Below are positions 29,501 to 40,886 of a stretch of 64,000 bases of DNA, in pieces. Position numbers and translations under genes: made by a program. Positions within the stretch are counted from its first letter, which is position 1; every line of letters starts with the position of its first letter. The notes below the pieces were generated by a model that saw only the letters and a program-made list of their open reading frames with translations, was not told where the DNA came from and ran no database searches. Source of the stretch: Asterias amurensis (Eukaryota > Echinodermata > Asteroidea > Forcipulatida > Asteriidae); the NCBI RefSeq assembly GCF_032118995.1, contig NC_092650.1, positions 23,632,001 through 23,696,000 of the forward strand. The letters run 5' to 3'.

Positions 29501-32500
29501 ACATTAAAAAATAGATTTTTTTTAATGAATGTTATTTCAAAGAGTATCACCCGCTCTTACGAAAAAAAGGTTAGATTTTACTTTAATTTTGAGCACTTTA
29601 TTTCACTGCTACTAATAATTGGCGGACTTTTTCGAGCAATGGCTCAAATGAAAGCTTGTAACTTTCTCGACCCCCATCAAAATACCTATTGAATTTTAAA
29701 TCAAAATTTTTGGGTCAAATCCGCCAAAAATCTGACACAGCATCTTTAATCATGATGGCTGTAGAAACATTTTGTACATTCCAAAAGGTTTCTACAATCC
29801 ACACGGTTGCCACGACTCATCTCAAGGTCTGGACCCAATTTCATAGAGCTGCTAAGCACAAAAATCTGCTTAGCATGAAATATCTTCCGTGATAAAAACA
29901 GGACTACCAACCAAAATGTCCACGCGATTCCCAACAACAGCTGAACACCAGTAACAAGCCATGTGCAACAAATGGAAATTTTGTTGGTAGTCCTGCTTTT
30001 ATCATGGAAGAAATTTTATGCTAAGCAAATTTGTGTGCTTAGAAGCTCTATGAAATTGAGTCCAGATCGGCACGAATCGTGATCGTTGAAAACCTAGCTA
30101 GGCCTATACCAAATAATAAAAGATCGCCGAATCATGGAGGTAGCTACCTCCATGGCCGAAGGACAAGCGAAGAAAAGGTAGTATGGCCGGAAAGGCACTC
30201 AAGCGTTCAAAGGGCTGAATGATAATCCCTTAACAACTTGTTTATGCAGTGATGGACAATTCGAGTGCTCAATGCGTGCCGTGGTGATACCCGTTTTGCC
30301 ATTCTGGTAATCTCAAGAATTCTTCAGAGAATGTCATAGGGGATTCTGATATGTACTATTATGGTAGTGTGAAACCCATCGTTAAGGAAAGTTGATGCTA
30401 TTTACACTGATTTACACCTTTTTTTTCTATCCCATTACACCGATGGGTGTACTGTTAGCACTGTATACTCAGTAAATTCCCGGATTTCTGTGAACAAAAT
30501 TACATATTACACGGGTAATGCCTGTGATTTGTTTTCTTCACAGAACTTGGGAAGGCATCGGAGTATACAGTGCTTAAAACTCAAATAAAATTCTTTATGC
30601 CAAATGCAAATTCAGCAAATACTGTCTGTTAATGTGTGCTGTGTTGTCATCAATTAGCCATTTTTAAGCACATAAAAAGTTATTGGCCCGACATCGTTTT
30701 GACCCCAAAACACAGTCTTTCTCAATAGAAGGCTAAAAATACACATAAAAAGACAGGTAAAGACGAACGAGAAGTATAACACACTGGACACAATACAGTA
30801 GACCCACAATTATGTATACAAACAAACATGTCAAAAGTAGATGGAAAATTAAGAAATATTGCAAGATCACCGTTGTGCCGGCTTTATACAACTTCATGTT
30901 TTTAAATCATTGCTTTTTCTGTAATATAAAACAAAATAATATATATACTTTCTTAATGCTCTGTATAATTGTGCCTCTGGCTGCCAAGTATGAATGTTTT
31001 TTAATAAATAAATAATAATACAAAATTGTCATTGTCGCCTCACAGGTCGAGTTGTCTCACCATTGACTATTGCCCTTTTTCAAAATTTCAGCGATTCGGA
31101 AAAGTTTCACTCGATATGAAATAATATAGTATCTAATTTACCTCAATGAGATATCCCTTTTGAAAAAATGAGTGAAAAAGTGCCACAAGCAAACCTGCTA
31201 AACGTCGACGTATAAATGCTATTTCCATAAGCAAGAACCAATATTATACGTACCATAAAGTCTCTGTCGAAAATCATCTCTGGGCACTCGGGTACTCCGG
31301 TCAGCTCTGCTTCTACTTGCATTAGCTCTCGACGAGTTAATGTCACATTTCGCTATCACCGTCAGACCGTCAGCTTTTCACGGGTGACTCTACCGTTTAC
31401 GTAACACAATGCACATTGCAAGTGATCACGGCAGCATGCCTTTCACCCTGTGTATAGACCTTTCCTTTGGTGACAAACAAACCACCTTGGTTGGCATGGT
31501 CGGCCAAATGTTAGTTAAAGCCATTGGACACTTATTGTCGGTAAACAGTATTGTCCAAGGCCCACACTTCGTGTATCACAACTTCTATATAAAATAACAA
31601 TCCTGTGAAACTTTAGGCTCAATCGGTCATCGGAGTCGGGAGAAAATAACGAAAAAACCCACCCTTGTTTCCGCACGTTTCGCCGTGTCATGACATGTGT
31701 TTAAAATAAATCCGTAATTCTCGCTATCGAGAATTGATATTGTTTCAATGTTTTCTCAAAAAGTAAAGCATTTCATGGAATAATATTTCAAGAGAAGTCT
31801 TTCACCATTACCTTCTGCAAACCCTGTAAGTTATTTGTAAATCTGTGAACTTTTTTATTTTTTTCTGTACCGAAAGTGTACAATGGCTTTAAACACTTAA
31901 TCGTATTAATAGATGTTTTAACAAAATTCAACATTTTCTGCAAACTTTCATTTAAAAAAAATACCTCTCATCATTAGTTGTTTTGTTTTTAACAAAATCA
32001 ACGCAATGTTTTATTAATTTAGTAGCATTGTTACAAACAGTGGCGATCGATTCCTGATTTGCATTTATGGATTTCCATATTTTGCAAACTGGGTTGGTAA
32101 AAACTCGAGCTGTGACGTTGCAAAGGAAAGGTCTATTACCGAATTTCCCAGCTCCGCCCATTTCAAGAAACTTGACAAACAACTCAGATATTCTTGAAAC
32201 TGCGCCAAGTTAATTAATAACTCGTGCATCATCGGGACAAAACAACTGAGCCAGTAGGGAGTGCATTGGATGACAACTCTTTGTTAGACAATTTCAAACA
32301 AAGATTATAGAGCGCCAATGGCGCAAGATTCGGAACTCGGGCTGAAATGTGAAATCCCACTGGGCACCATTTTGATGCAACAATAGATAAGTGCAGATCA
32401 GCGCAGACAATGACCATTCCTATCAATTTGAAACAAAACATTCACTTGCTGAAATGTTACCCATGCATATTTCACGTTCAACAATGGATAAAGCTTCAGC

Positions 32501-35500
32501 TTCGGCGCTCTATAATCTTCGGTGCTCTAATGGGTGCATTCGTTTAGCTTCCCTGGGTCGACCCCGGTCTGCCCCTGGTGCGTTCGCATAGCTTTGACGT
32601 CATTCCAGGGGCTCACCCGGGTCAGCCCCCAGTGCCCTGCTTGTGGAATGGGTCACTTGGGGCTGGCCCCAGGTGCATGACGTCAATACGAGAGCGGTGA
32701 CTGATCGTCCGTTTAGCTCTTGTCAGGGGCTCACCCGGGTGAGCACCGCGTGGTAGATAGACCCAGGGAAGCTAATCGAACGCACTTATAATCTTTGATT
32801 GCAAACCACCATTAAGATAAAGATTATTGTTTGTAAGATCCGAGCTTGGACTGAAGAATGTTTGTCAGAATCGCATGATCCAAATGTATGGCCTTTGTCA
32901 GATGATGAGCCACCCGATACTCCACATTTCTGTCAGTAGTTAACCACAACAAAGGGTCAGCGAAAGTAGGTACTTATCAAACACCGATTACTACCTCGTC
33001 TCCCTGGTTATCATGACCTAACACCATGAAATTTGAAATGTCATGGCTCGGCAGCCCATGTGCGCGACGAAGGTTCTTCTTCGTTCTGTCGATTGGGGCG
33101 TTTTCACATCATAGCCGCCGTTCGTGGAAAAAATTACTTCTACCGGGTTGTGTCGTGTTTTCTACCAACAGAAATGTGGAGTATCGGGTGGACGAGCAGC
33201 AAATGTCACAAATGATTTATGGAAGGCTGCTGGGATCGATTTCACAAAGAAAGCCCTATACTCTTAGGACTAGTCTTAAGGCTCTTTAGGAGTTATTAAC
33301 AAATTATTTCGTGACATTGTTTTACTCATTTCTCAAAAACTACAGCACCTCAGCAAGCACCATTTTAAGGAAAGCTTTATCATCATTATCTTCAAACTGT
33401 GTAAAGTTTAACGCAAATCTGTTGACTTTGGGTTTTGTGTTACAAACAATTCCCGGACCCTTTAAGGCTTGTCCTCAGTCAGAACGACGAACTCCCTATT
33501 TGAGAAATCCACCTCTGGAAAGAGCTACATATATATTTCGGCAGACTTCCAATTTAAACGATCAAGCTGTTCTTTTAACGCACATACCGATAATTATTTT
33601 TAAGTTGAGCACCATGCATATTTTATGCCATAAGACATATGGCCATGATATTTGAATAATCGGCTTCTTCAATTCGTTGGGAGTCCAATGCTATTCAAAC
33701 TGACTGTTTGTCAATTAACACAAAGTGTCTCATAGTAACACATTAGCATCCCTCTCAATATGCAATACAAAATGTTACAAAAACATTCACATTCCTGAAA
33801 ATGTACCAACTGTATAGTTATTATCAAACGACTTTAAACTGTTATAAGTTTATAAACTGGACCATTCACTAATCCGGTCGCTAAAGGCCTTTAGTCCAAG
33901 TTGTCGTCAAGGGTTAACAATAATAATAATACAAATAATAATAACACATGAGTATTTATATAGCGCCTTATATGCAAGGCGGTTAACATGAAATATAAAC
34001 AATATTCTAAAATGCAACACTATTAACAGAAAACGAGAAAATAATAACAACTAAACTTAGACATATGGAGCACAAAATATTTTTAAAATTAGTTACTTAA
34101 ACTAAAAGAAAAAAATGATTGAGACATTGCATGGTGAGGTATAAATAATGTTTTTGGTTTGCGGTAACACCTTGTGTGTATCTACTTGCTAGGTAGAGTA
34201 TGTTCTTTAGAGATGTCTTGCTCTATAATATTCTACTACCGTAGGTTTATTGACTGTTCGGGAGACTGTCCTCCAATCTATTCATTTGTGTGTAATTACA
34301 TGGACAGCAGGCGCCAGCGTCATGAATATGCATGGCGATAAAACCCATCGGTGTGCATTAAACCGTTGTCACCGATGCTCATTAAAAAAAAACATCCGGT
34401 TCTTCACAACTCTTGGGCAGTTAAATGACTAATGGTGAACCTTGTTACAATAGCGTGCCTTTTCCAGTATGGACAAAATGTAACCTAAGCATGTAAAGCC
34501 CCGTTCACACGAGAGCAATTTAGCAAGGGTACCTTGCTAAACTGAAGCATGGTTGTAAAATTTTACAAAATGTACCTCATGTGAAAGGACAACCATATTT
34601 AGAGTGTCCAGGGTCCCTTGTAAAATTCTTTTCCAACATTGCTACATTTTGTCGGAGGTCCGGACCTACGACACACAAGCAGTAGTTTTGACCAAAAGCC
34701 CTTTTCACATGGCCAAAATGTACCCAGGGTCCTTTGCTACAAAATTTACGAGCTTGGATTGTTTATTTGGTTTCACCATGTGTAACTGAATTTGTGAGCT
34801 TTCACACTGAAAAGTTAAAAAACTAACAACCCTTGTGCGACATAAGAGTGATATGACGAATTGGTAATCCTGATCACCTTAGTTGGACAAGATAGCACCA
34901 ACAATACCATGTAATGTATGGGCATTTTCACATAGGACGTTGCTCAATAAACAAGGGTTCCTTTCACACGATGATGTAGCCCACGTCCTTGGTCAAAACT
35001 TCCGCCAGTGTAAGAGTTTGTCGTAGGTCCGGACCTCCGACAAAATGTAGCAATGTTGGACAAGATTTGACAAGGGACCCTGGACACTACAAAAATTATT
35101 GTCCTTTCACACGAGGTACATTTTGTAAAGTCTTACAACCATGCTACAGTTTAGCAAGGGAGTGAAAGGGGCTCACTACATCATTGTGGGAAGGGAGCCA
35201 ATTTGTTTATTGACCGACGTCCTATGTGAGGTTGCCCACACAACGCATGCTATTGTGTGCTATCTTTTCCCATCAGTTGATCAGGATTACCAATTCGTCA
35301 TGAAGATAATATACCCAATCACTTTGTTGTTCAATTGTCCCGGAATCCAGCACCAATAATGATATTCGATTTTTTGAGACAGTATTTACAGAAGGAACAT
35401 CATCTAGAATTATGTGGTGCAGTTACAACTCTGAATCTGATTCGTTTGGATGCCTTTTCTCTTATTTCCCCACACATGTATATGACGTACGACCGATAAA

Positions 35501-37060
35501 ACAATGGCTTACCGAGTACAACGTGTGGGGAAAAGCTTAGTGGACGCATTCCGCTGGTACTATAATATTATTTGGCTGGTATATCAATTTTGCGCTTTGG
35601 GTTACCAGTGGTGTGTGCACTATCATGGCGTGAAATCTCAAAAATCAGTCTCGCACGGTGATAACAATCCACGCTCATAAATTTTGTAGCAAGGGACCAT
35701 TTGCACCAAAAACAAAGGACATTAATTTATTTTTTACGCCAGATGACCCCCCCCCCTCCTCCACACACACACGTACTCAAATAGTGTGTAAACACCCGCA
35801 ATCGGGGACCTTCCTTTGTTCAACTCTTTGTGATAGCAACTGACCCCATTTTAGACGTCCCCATTGGTTTTATACACTTAATCGAATCGAGGACGTCCTC
35901 GGTGTGACTTTTTCCCGGATCCCTTTTGTTAAAGTCCTCGGTTTGAATGCATGCACGTGCCCATATTTCAAGGCAGACTGAAGCCCTCGCTTGACGTACC
36001 TTTCATACTGCATGTCATGTTTACAGTTACAAGTCTTGACATATGTGGTGTTTTCGTTAAGTTCTTAACGTGTTTTTAACTTATCCTTCATCAGTGTTTG
36101 TTTAAATCTAGTTTTATCTTAAAAACTATACTTTTTAGTGTTCAGTTTTGGAGCTTTCATCAATGCCTTGACATGTACATTTTCCATCTTTAATCTCTTT
36201 TTTTATTGACAATACATTTTTATTGAAAAAAAGTGTATGCCTTACGGTATCATACAAAATAATGCTTTTTATTTTGAAGGGAAAATCAACCATAAATGGC
36301 TGTCCCGTAAACACAGCTATTTTGCCTTTTCAAATTACGAAAGAAAGAACTTACCTATATCTGGTGCATCTACTCCAGCCGAAGAAGCTACATTTTGCAG
36401 TATAGCGCTGTTTACATGTATCCGGGCATAAATCAGTCCTATCAACAGAGTTGGTTAAAATGGACATATTATTCTCCTCTCTTTTTTAAGACACTGCAGC
36501 CGATTTCACGAAACGCTAGGATGAATCCTAACTCGAGTTAGGACGAGTAACCCGTCCTAACTTAGGATGGGTTCAATGCGTCCTACGTATTTGAATACGG
36601 AACTTTACTCGTCCTAAGTCCTAAGATTAATCCTAAGTTAGGAAGAGTTTGGTGAAATTGACAGCTGGACACCTTTGGTAACTGTCAAAAACCAGTCTTT
36701 TTAATTGGTGTATCTCAACATATGCACAAAATAACAAACCTGTGAAAATTTGATCTCAATTGGTCGTCGAAACTGCGAGATAGTAATTGAAGAAGAAAAA
36801 ACTGTCACACGAAGTTGTGGTTGTGTGCTTTCAGATGCTTGATTTCGGGGGCCACCAAATCTAATTATGAGGTCTGGAAATCAAATTCGTGGAAAATTAC
36901 TTCTTTCTCGAAAACTAACGTTATTCAGAGGGAGCCGTTCTTTGCTAAGTACATACAAAATATTTTTATCGACACAAATTACAAAATAATAACACACTCA
37001 CTGTGAGAACGGAAGCCACGAAGCAAGAAAGAAAATCACACAATAGCTGATAATTCCCAT
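26463..37060 (-). CDS. Alternative N-terminal exons (or partial duplicate) of the same gene
   Basis: Four coding segments share the phase logic of exons 1-2 of the main model: 37002-37060, 36355-36407, 31250-31352 and 26463-26546. Joined, they are 299 bp, open, and end in phase 2, so they can splice to exon 2 (19964-20047) or exon 3 (17082-17146). No EGF or Fn3-like exons of their own are visible between 24.2 and 26.4 kb. That favours an alternative promoter over a separate full gene. A broken duplicate remains possible. Confidence 0.55.
27008..27024. repeat. Poly-C tract
   Basis: About 18 consecutive C residues between CACGA and ATATC. Confidence 0.9.
27415..28721. mobile_element. Non-autonomous DNA transposon, about 1.3 kb
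   Basis: Ends TAAGCCGACCTCAGGTCGACC and GGTCGACCTGGGGCCGGCTTTA are inverted. A second inverted pair lies inside: GGTGTGGCGGCCTCAGAGCT (27473) with GAGACCGCCACACCAGC (28262). No transposase ORF. Confidence 0.6.
28971..29356 (+). mobile_element. GGCAGTGGACAC TIR element, full-length
   Basis: Begins TTAAAGACACTGGACGCTAT and ends ATAGTGTCCACTGCCTGTAA. Central palindrome TTGATTTCGAGACCTC/GAAGTCTCGAAATCAA. Confidence 0.78.
29827..30064. mobile_element. TCTGGACCCAATTTCATAGAGC foldback element
   Basis: Left arm GGACCCAATTTCATAGAGCT...GACTACCAACCAAAAT, right arm ATTTTGTTGGTAGTCC...AGCTCTATGAAATTGAGTCC. Confidence 0.7.
30437..30577. mobile_element. SINE-body-like palindromic element
   Basis: ACACCGATGGGTGTACTGTT...CACTGTATACTC on the left mirrors GGAGTATACAGTG on the right. 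Shares TGCCTGTG...TTCACAG and GAGTATACAGTGCT with the SINE at 181-338. Confidence 0.45.
31096..31190. mobile_element. Fragment related to foldback 14990-15128
   Basis: Shares CGATATGAAATAATATAGTATC-type sequence, TTTACCTCAATGAGATATCCC and GAGTGAAAAAGTG with it, in the opposite orientation. Confidence 0.55.
31250..31352 (-). CDS. Distal coding exon, about 103 bp
   Basis: In phase it encodes KCDINSSRANASRSRADRS and then TRVPRDDFRQRLYG, a polar Arg/Ser-rich linker. Two donors are possible: GTATAA (used here, keeps phase 2) or GTACGT four bases earlier (breaks phase with 26463-26546). Confidence 0.42.
31514..31888 (-). mobile_element. AAGCCATTGGACACTTT element, copy 2, full-length
   Basis: Ends TTAAAGCCATTGGACACTTA and GTGTACAATGGCTTTAAA are inverted, giving the TIR of this family. 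Confidence 0.75.
32532..32788. mobile_element. GC-rich TIR element with multiple internal inverted blocks
   Basis: GTGCATTCGTTTAGCTTCCC and GGGAAGCTAATCGAACGCAC are inverted ends. The core repeats CCAGGGGCTCACCCGGGT motifs. Confidence 0.7.
33300..33470. mobile_element. GTGTAAGTTTA family fragment
   Basis: Carries TTTTACTCATTTCTCAAAAA, ACAGCACCTCAGCAAGCA and CCCGGACCCTTTAA in family order. Confidence 0.5.
33910..34010. repeat. ATA-rich tail with TATATAGCGCCTTATATGC
   Basis: AATAATAATA run followed by a TTTATATAGCGCC block typical of dispersed retroelement tails in invertebrates. Family unknown. Confidence 0.35.
34119..34285. repeat. Dispersed repeat (ACATTGCATGGTGAGGTAT family), copy 2
   Basis: Aligned by eye with 1246-1412. 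Same order of shared blocks, with small indels. Confidence 0.6.
34494..35176. mobile_element. CCTTTTCACACGA TIR element, copy 2
   Basis: Long inverted arms: GGTCCGGACCTACGACAC near 34656 and GTCGTAGGTCCGGACCTCCG near 35020, with GCAAGGGTACCTTGCTAAAC and TTTAGCAAGGGAGTG at the ends. Confidence 0.6.
36355..36407 (-). CDS. Distal coding exon, 53 bp
   Basis: Encodes AILQNVASSAGVDAPDI in phase with the signal exon. Acceptor GTAAACAG, donor GTAAGT. No known domain. Confidence 0.5.
36495..36662. mobile_element. TTTCACGAAACGCTA family TIR element, copy 2
   Basis: GATTTCACGAAACGCTAGGA at the left, AAGAGTTTGGTGAAATTG at the right. Internal palindrome AACTCGAGTT and GTCCTAACTTAGGATGGG. Confidence 0.6.
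36658..36945 (+). mobile_element. GGCAGTGGACAC TIR element, 3'-truncated
   Basis: Starts GACAGCTGGACACCTTTGG directly against the preceding element and stops after CAGAGGGAGCCGTTC, 50 bp before the signal-peptide exon 1'. Confidence 0.65.
37002..37060 (-). CDS. Distal exon 1', signal peptide
   Basis: Encodes MGIISYCVIFFLASWLPFS plus CA, then donor GTGAGT, the same phase and CA-GTGAGT junction as exon 1 of the main model. The transcribed exon runs to about 37096. Confidence 0.65.
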
Positions 37061-37524
37061 AATGTCTGTGTTTGAAGCTCGTTCTAATCTTGCCCCCTAA
37101 AAGAGTAATAAATGAGAAACAAATGTCAATAATGATTTAAAACTTTCAGTGCTCTCCTCACTTTAAATTCATTCCGAGAGATTGTATACGTATAGCGATA
37201 TAAAAACATCATCGTTTAATTCCAGTCAGAAAGGTTACGGATTACGATAATCATACTGGAATAGTTTCTTCTATGAAATATTTGTTGTTGAAATGAAGTT
37301 ATGTTATTTCATAGAAATCAACCTGAAACCTTAAAACAAATATAAACAAACAGTTCAAACTTAGGACGATGAAATTTTGCAAGATGAACATCACTGATGG
37401 TATTAACTTTTCCTGCGGGAACATAACCGCTCCACATTATTATTATTGGCGATATCTCAAAAACGCTTCCATTTAAAATTCATTTTCACATGTGAGTTTT
37501 ATTGTATACAATATAGCTACATTT

Positions 37525-37872
37525 AAAGCCATTATACACTTTCTGCACAGAACACAGATTTACAAATAACTTACTGGGTTTACAGAAGGTAATGGTGAAA
37601 GACTTTCCTTGAAATATTATTCCATGAAATGCTTTACTTTTTGAGAAAATATTAAAACAATTATCAATTCTCGAAATCGAGAATAACGGATTTATTTTAA
37701 ACACATGTAATGACACGGCGAAACGTGCGGAAACAAGGGTAGGTTTCCCTTTATTTTCTCCCGACTCCGATGACCAATTGAGCCCGAATTGTCACAGGTT
37801 TGTTATTTTATATATAAGTTGTGATACACGAAGTGTGGGCCTTGGACAATACTGTTCACCGATGTTGTGCGA
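37525..37872 (+). mobile_element. AAGCCATTGGACACTTT element, copy 3
   Basis: Begins TTAAAGCCATTATACACTTT. Its right end abuts the next element with no unique DNA between them. Confidence 0.72.
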
Positions 37873-37876
37873 TTGC

Positions 37877-38262
37877 TTTAAAGGCAGTGGACACTATTGG
37901 TAATTACTCAAAACAATTATTAGCATAAAACCTTAGTTGACTAGTAATGGGGAGATGTTGATAGTATAAAACATTGTGAGAAACGCCTTTCTCTAGAGTG
38001 ACATGGTTTTCGAGAAAGAAGTATTTTTTCCCCGAATTTGATTTCGAGACCTCAGAATTAGATTTTGAGGTCTCGAAATCAAGCATCTGAAAGCGCACAA
38101 CTTCGTGTGACAAGGGTGTTTTTTTCTTTCATTATTATCTCGCAACTCCGACGACCGATTGAGCTCAAATTATTACAGATTTGTTATTGTATGTATATGT
38201 TGAGACACACCAAGTAAGAAGACTAGCCTTTGACAATTACCAATAGTTTCCGGTGTCTTTAA
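37877..38262 (-). mobile_element. GGCAGTGGACAC TIR element, full-length, inverted
   Basis: Reads TTTAAAGGCAGTGGACACTA to TTTCCGGTGTCTTTAAA. Internal blocks are in reverse order relative to 9137-9523. Confidence 0.75.
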
Positions 38263-38388
38263 ATTCGATTAAAATAATCGAACGGTTCCAAAAAAATTAA
38301 GGTTTACGTTCCCCTTATGCTACATCTCGGTGACTGTGTAAAATTTACTTGGTTAAACCCACAGAGCAATACATACTTGAAAACTTAC

Positions 38389-38489
38389 CTTCGCATCCCG
38401 CAATAGTAATCTTTGTTTTTGTAGTTCGTACAACTTGTCTTAAGGTACTACATTCGCCGATTGATCTCAAAACACTTCCTTCTAATGTT
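38389..38489 (-). other. 5' UTR exon of the distal transcript (right edge approximate)
   Basis: Ends ATGCGAAG before donor GTAAGT. It would join an acceptor CTTTTAG at 37097. It contains a minimal ATG-TAG upstream reading frame and another ATG near its end that stops in the next exon. Confidence 0.45.
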
Positions 38490-38517
38490 GCACTACAGTA
38501 ATTAGTGTGTGCTAATG

Positions 38518-38527
38518 GTTTATATAA
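38518..38527 (-). promoter_or_regulatory. TATA box of the distal promoter
   Basis: Minus strand reads TTTATATAAA. A start near 38,489 would give a leader exon of about 100 nt ending at donor GTAAGT (38383-38388). This matches the TATA-leader-donor layout of the proximal promoter. Confidence 0.5.
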
Positions 38528-38726
38528 AGAGTGTGTCCTTGATCGAGTTTATTCAGTTCATGGAAAGATAAAATTGGTTTCGTGAATACAGGAAGTGCAG
38601 AGTACTATATTAATAAACTAGTTGAAATTGAAACTGAAATGGTCGGTTGTTAGAGATCTAGGTTCAGGTTTCAGGATCAGGTTTATTTTCAATATACCAG
38701 TAGGCAAAATACCAAAATACTTATCG

Positions 38727-39116
38727 ATACTTAAGGGCAATGGACACCTTTGTGAAAGACCAATCTTCTCACTCGGTGTATCTCAACATATATATGCACA
38801 AAATAACAAACCTGTGAAAATTTGAACTCAATTAGTCTTCGAAGTTGCGAGATAATAGGCCTTATGGAAGAAAAATCACCATGGTCACACGAAGTTGTGT
38901 GCTTTCAGATGCTCGATTTCAAGAAATCAAAATCTAATTCTGAGGTCTCGAAATCAATTTCATGGCAAATTACTTCTTTATCGGAAACTACGTTATCTCA
39001 GAGAGAGACTTTTCTCACAAAGTTGTATACTATCAACAGCTCTCCAGTGCATGTATGTTACCAAGTAAGTTTTTATGCTAACAGTTATTTTGAGTAGTTA
39101 CCATTTTTGCCTTTAA
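38727..39116 (+). mobile_element. GGCAGTGGACAC TIR element, diverged
   Basis: Starts TTAAGGGCAATGGACACC and ends TTTTTGCCTTTAA. Just upstream of the distal TATA box. Confidence 0.65.
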
Positions 39117-40035
39117 TGGGGAGGTCACATAGGCCTACAAGATCCCTAAGCTTGTACAAGGTATGACATCCTCAAAAAGAATGACATGTAAATAAAATAG
39201 TTACAATCATGAGTTTTCAAAATAAAACGGCAATATTTATTATATGCTCTTGTTATTAAATAATTTAATTAAATACATTTGTAACTTGTAAAGTAAATCA
39301 ATACCATTTAAAAGAAACATAAATAACTATCAGACATAAATAACTAAAGAATTTTGGTAGTAGAGATGCAGATAGGCTATGCGCGATCCCCAGTTCTCAT
39401 TAATACTTATATGCAGATTTTAAGTTCAGTCTTTGTTGAGAGGGTAATTTCTTTTTGGAAAATCCTTGAAGTCTATTGGAAACTTCTGAAGGGGCACCAA
39501 GACCAAGACAATTGACAACGGTTGCCTTAGTTGTCTCCGTTTAATGCCAGGCCCAGGCAAAGCTTAGTTTAAAGATGCGTCTCAATTTATGAAGGACATG
39601 TTTACCTGAAATGTTTTATTACAATCTAGAGAGGTATCCAAATTACCTGGATTGAACAATTCACAACAAAACCATTTGATATGGGTAACAATCTTAACAA
39701 CTTAAAGCTTAACAATCAGGGGCATATACCAACTCGTAAACACAGAACTAAAATTCAACATGTTGTGTAAAACGATTGAACCATTAACTAAGTCTAAAGG
39801 TTTCTACATTCAAACGGCCTTGAATGAACAGAAACATGCCTGACATGGTGGAGCGAACGGGAAAGGGAAAACATATAGACTTGTATTAGTCAGTCCTTTT
39901 AATTCCAAGTAAACCGGGGATTACCCAAAATAAATCAGTTTCGTTTAGGCCTAAAACGAAAACACACATTCCTTTTTTTTTTTTTTTTTTTTTTAATGCA
40001 ATTTTAGAAAAACATGTCAAAGAGCCCACTGAGCA
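39117..40035. other. Stretch with no recognised gene
   Basis: Only a poly-T run of about 24 at 39970-39993 stands out. Confidence 0.4.
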
Positions 40036-40204
40036 GCTGATTTCACGAAACGCTATAGGCTTAACCCTATCTCGAGTTAGGATAAGTAACTAGTCCCAAC
40101 TTAGGATGGGTTCAACGCGTCTTAACGTCTATGGTTACGGAACTTAACTCGTCCTAAGTCTTAAAATTAATCCTAAGTAAGCAAGAGTTTGGTGAAAACG
40201 ACGG
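40036..40204. mobile_element. TTTCACGAAACGCTA family TIR element, copy 3
   Basis: GATTTCACGAAACGCTATAG to AAGAGTTTGGTGAAAACG, closely parallel to 36495-36662. Confidence 0.6.
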
Positions 40205-40754
40205 CAGGGAAACTGTTTTATATCAGATTCCAAGATACGTTGTTCTCTGTGTTCTTTTATCTTCAGCATGTGTCATTTATATTCCTTTACTAACAATAAA
40301 GCGTAACCATAAAAAGTCAAATAACTGACACCGAGAGCTTGAATCGGGTTATGACTTCTGTAACTTGTCTTCTGTTGCTTGATATCAATTTACGGAAATG
40401 AAAATGAATATTTTCCTCATGAGTGTGTTAGACAAAATGGCAGAGTGGGCACTGGGCAATATTTTATAATAGTTACAATATTTTGTTTAGTAACTACCAA
40501 ACGTGTACCTTGCCTTTAAACGATATCCATGTAATATTTTACGAAACATTTTGAGAAATATTTCCTGATTAACTTGCTCTTCCTCAATGTCACTTTCGGG
40601 TGCAGTGGTTTTTTTTTTATGGCATACGCTTCCCTTGGAGGACCAGAGACGCAAACTCAATTTTGTATATGAGTTGTTTTTTCTGTCTGTTGCAGATCGT
40701 TAAGGAAAATTGATCAACTCATGATTTGTCAAGAGCTAGCCCAGCAGCCAGCAG

Positions 40755-40886
40755 TATGATGCCAACTGCAGCTTGATAAAGATCTGGCTTGTCTTCATCT
40801 TGGGCGTTGGAACATTCACCCTTGTTTTGGTGGTGGCCAGTTTCATCCGGTTCAAGGCAGACACAGCTCCAATGCCCACGTACTAA
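40755..40886 (+). CDS. Hydrophobic ORF, possible last exon with a transmembrane helix (uncertain)
   Basis: The open frame encodes YDANCSLIKIW, then LVFILGVGTFTLVLVVASF and IRFKADTAPMPTY before TAA: one membrane helix with a basic stop-transfer and a short tail. Several AG dinucleotides (40738-40754) could be the acceptor, but the pyrimidine tract is weak. The opposite strand is also open here, so the strand is not settled. No upstream exon found. Product not recognised. Confidence 0.28.
   Translation, partial: YDANCSLIKIWLVFILGVGTFTLVLVVASFIRFKADTAPMPTY

Noticed and set aside
31143-31346. Minus-strand ORF reading LMQVEAELTGVPECPEMIF, vaguely like a TIP41-type segment
   Set aside because: It needs a GTG start and reads through a splice donor. 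Another frame of the same exon fits the phases of its neighbours. The resemblance is only P-E-M-x-F.
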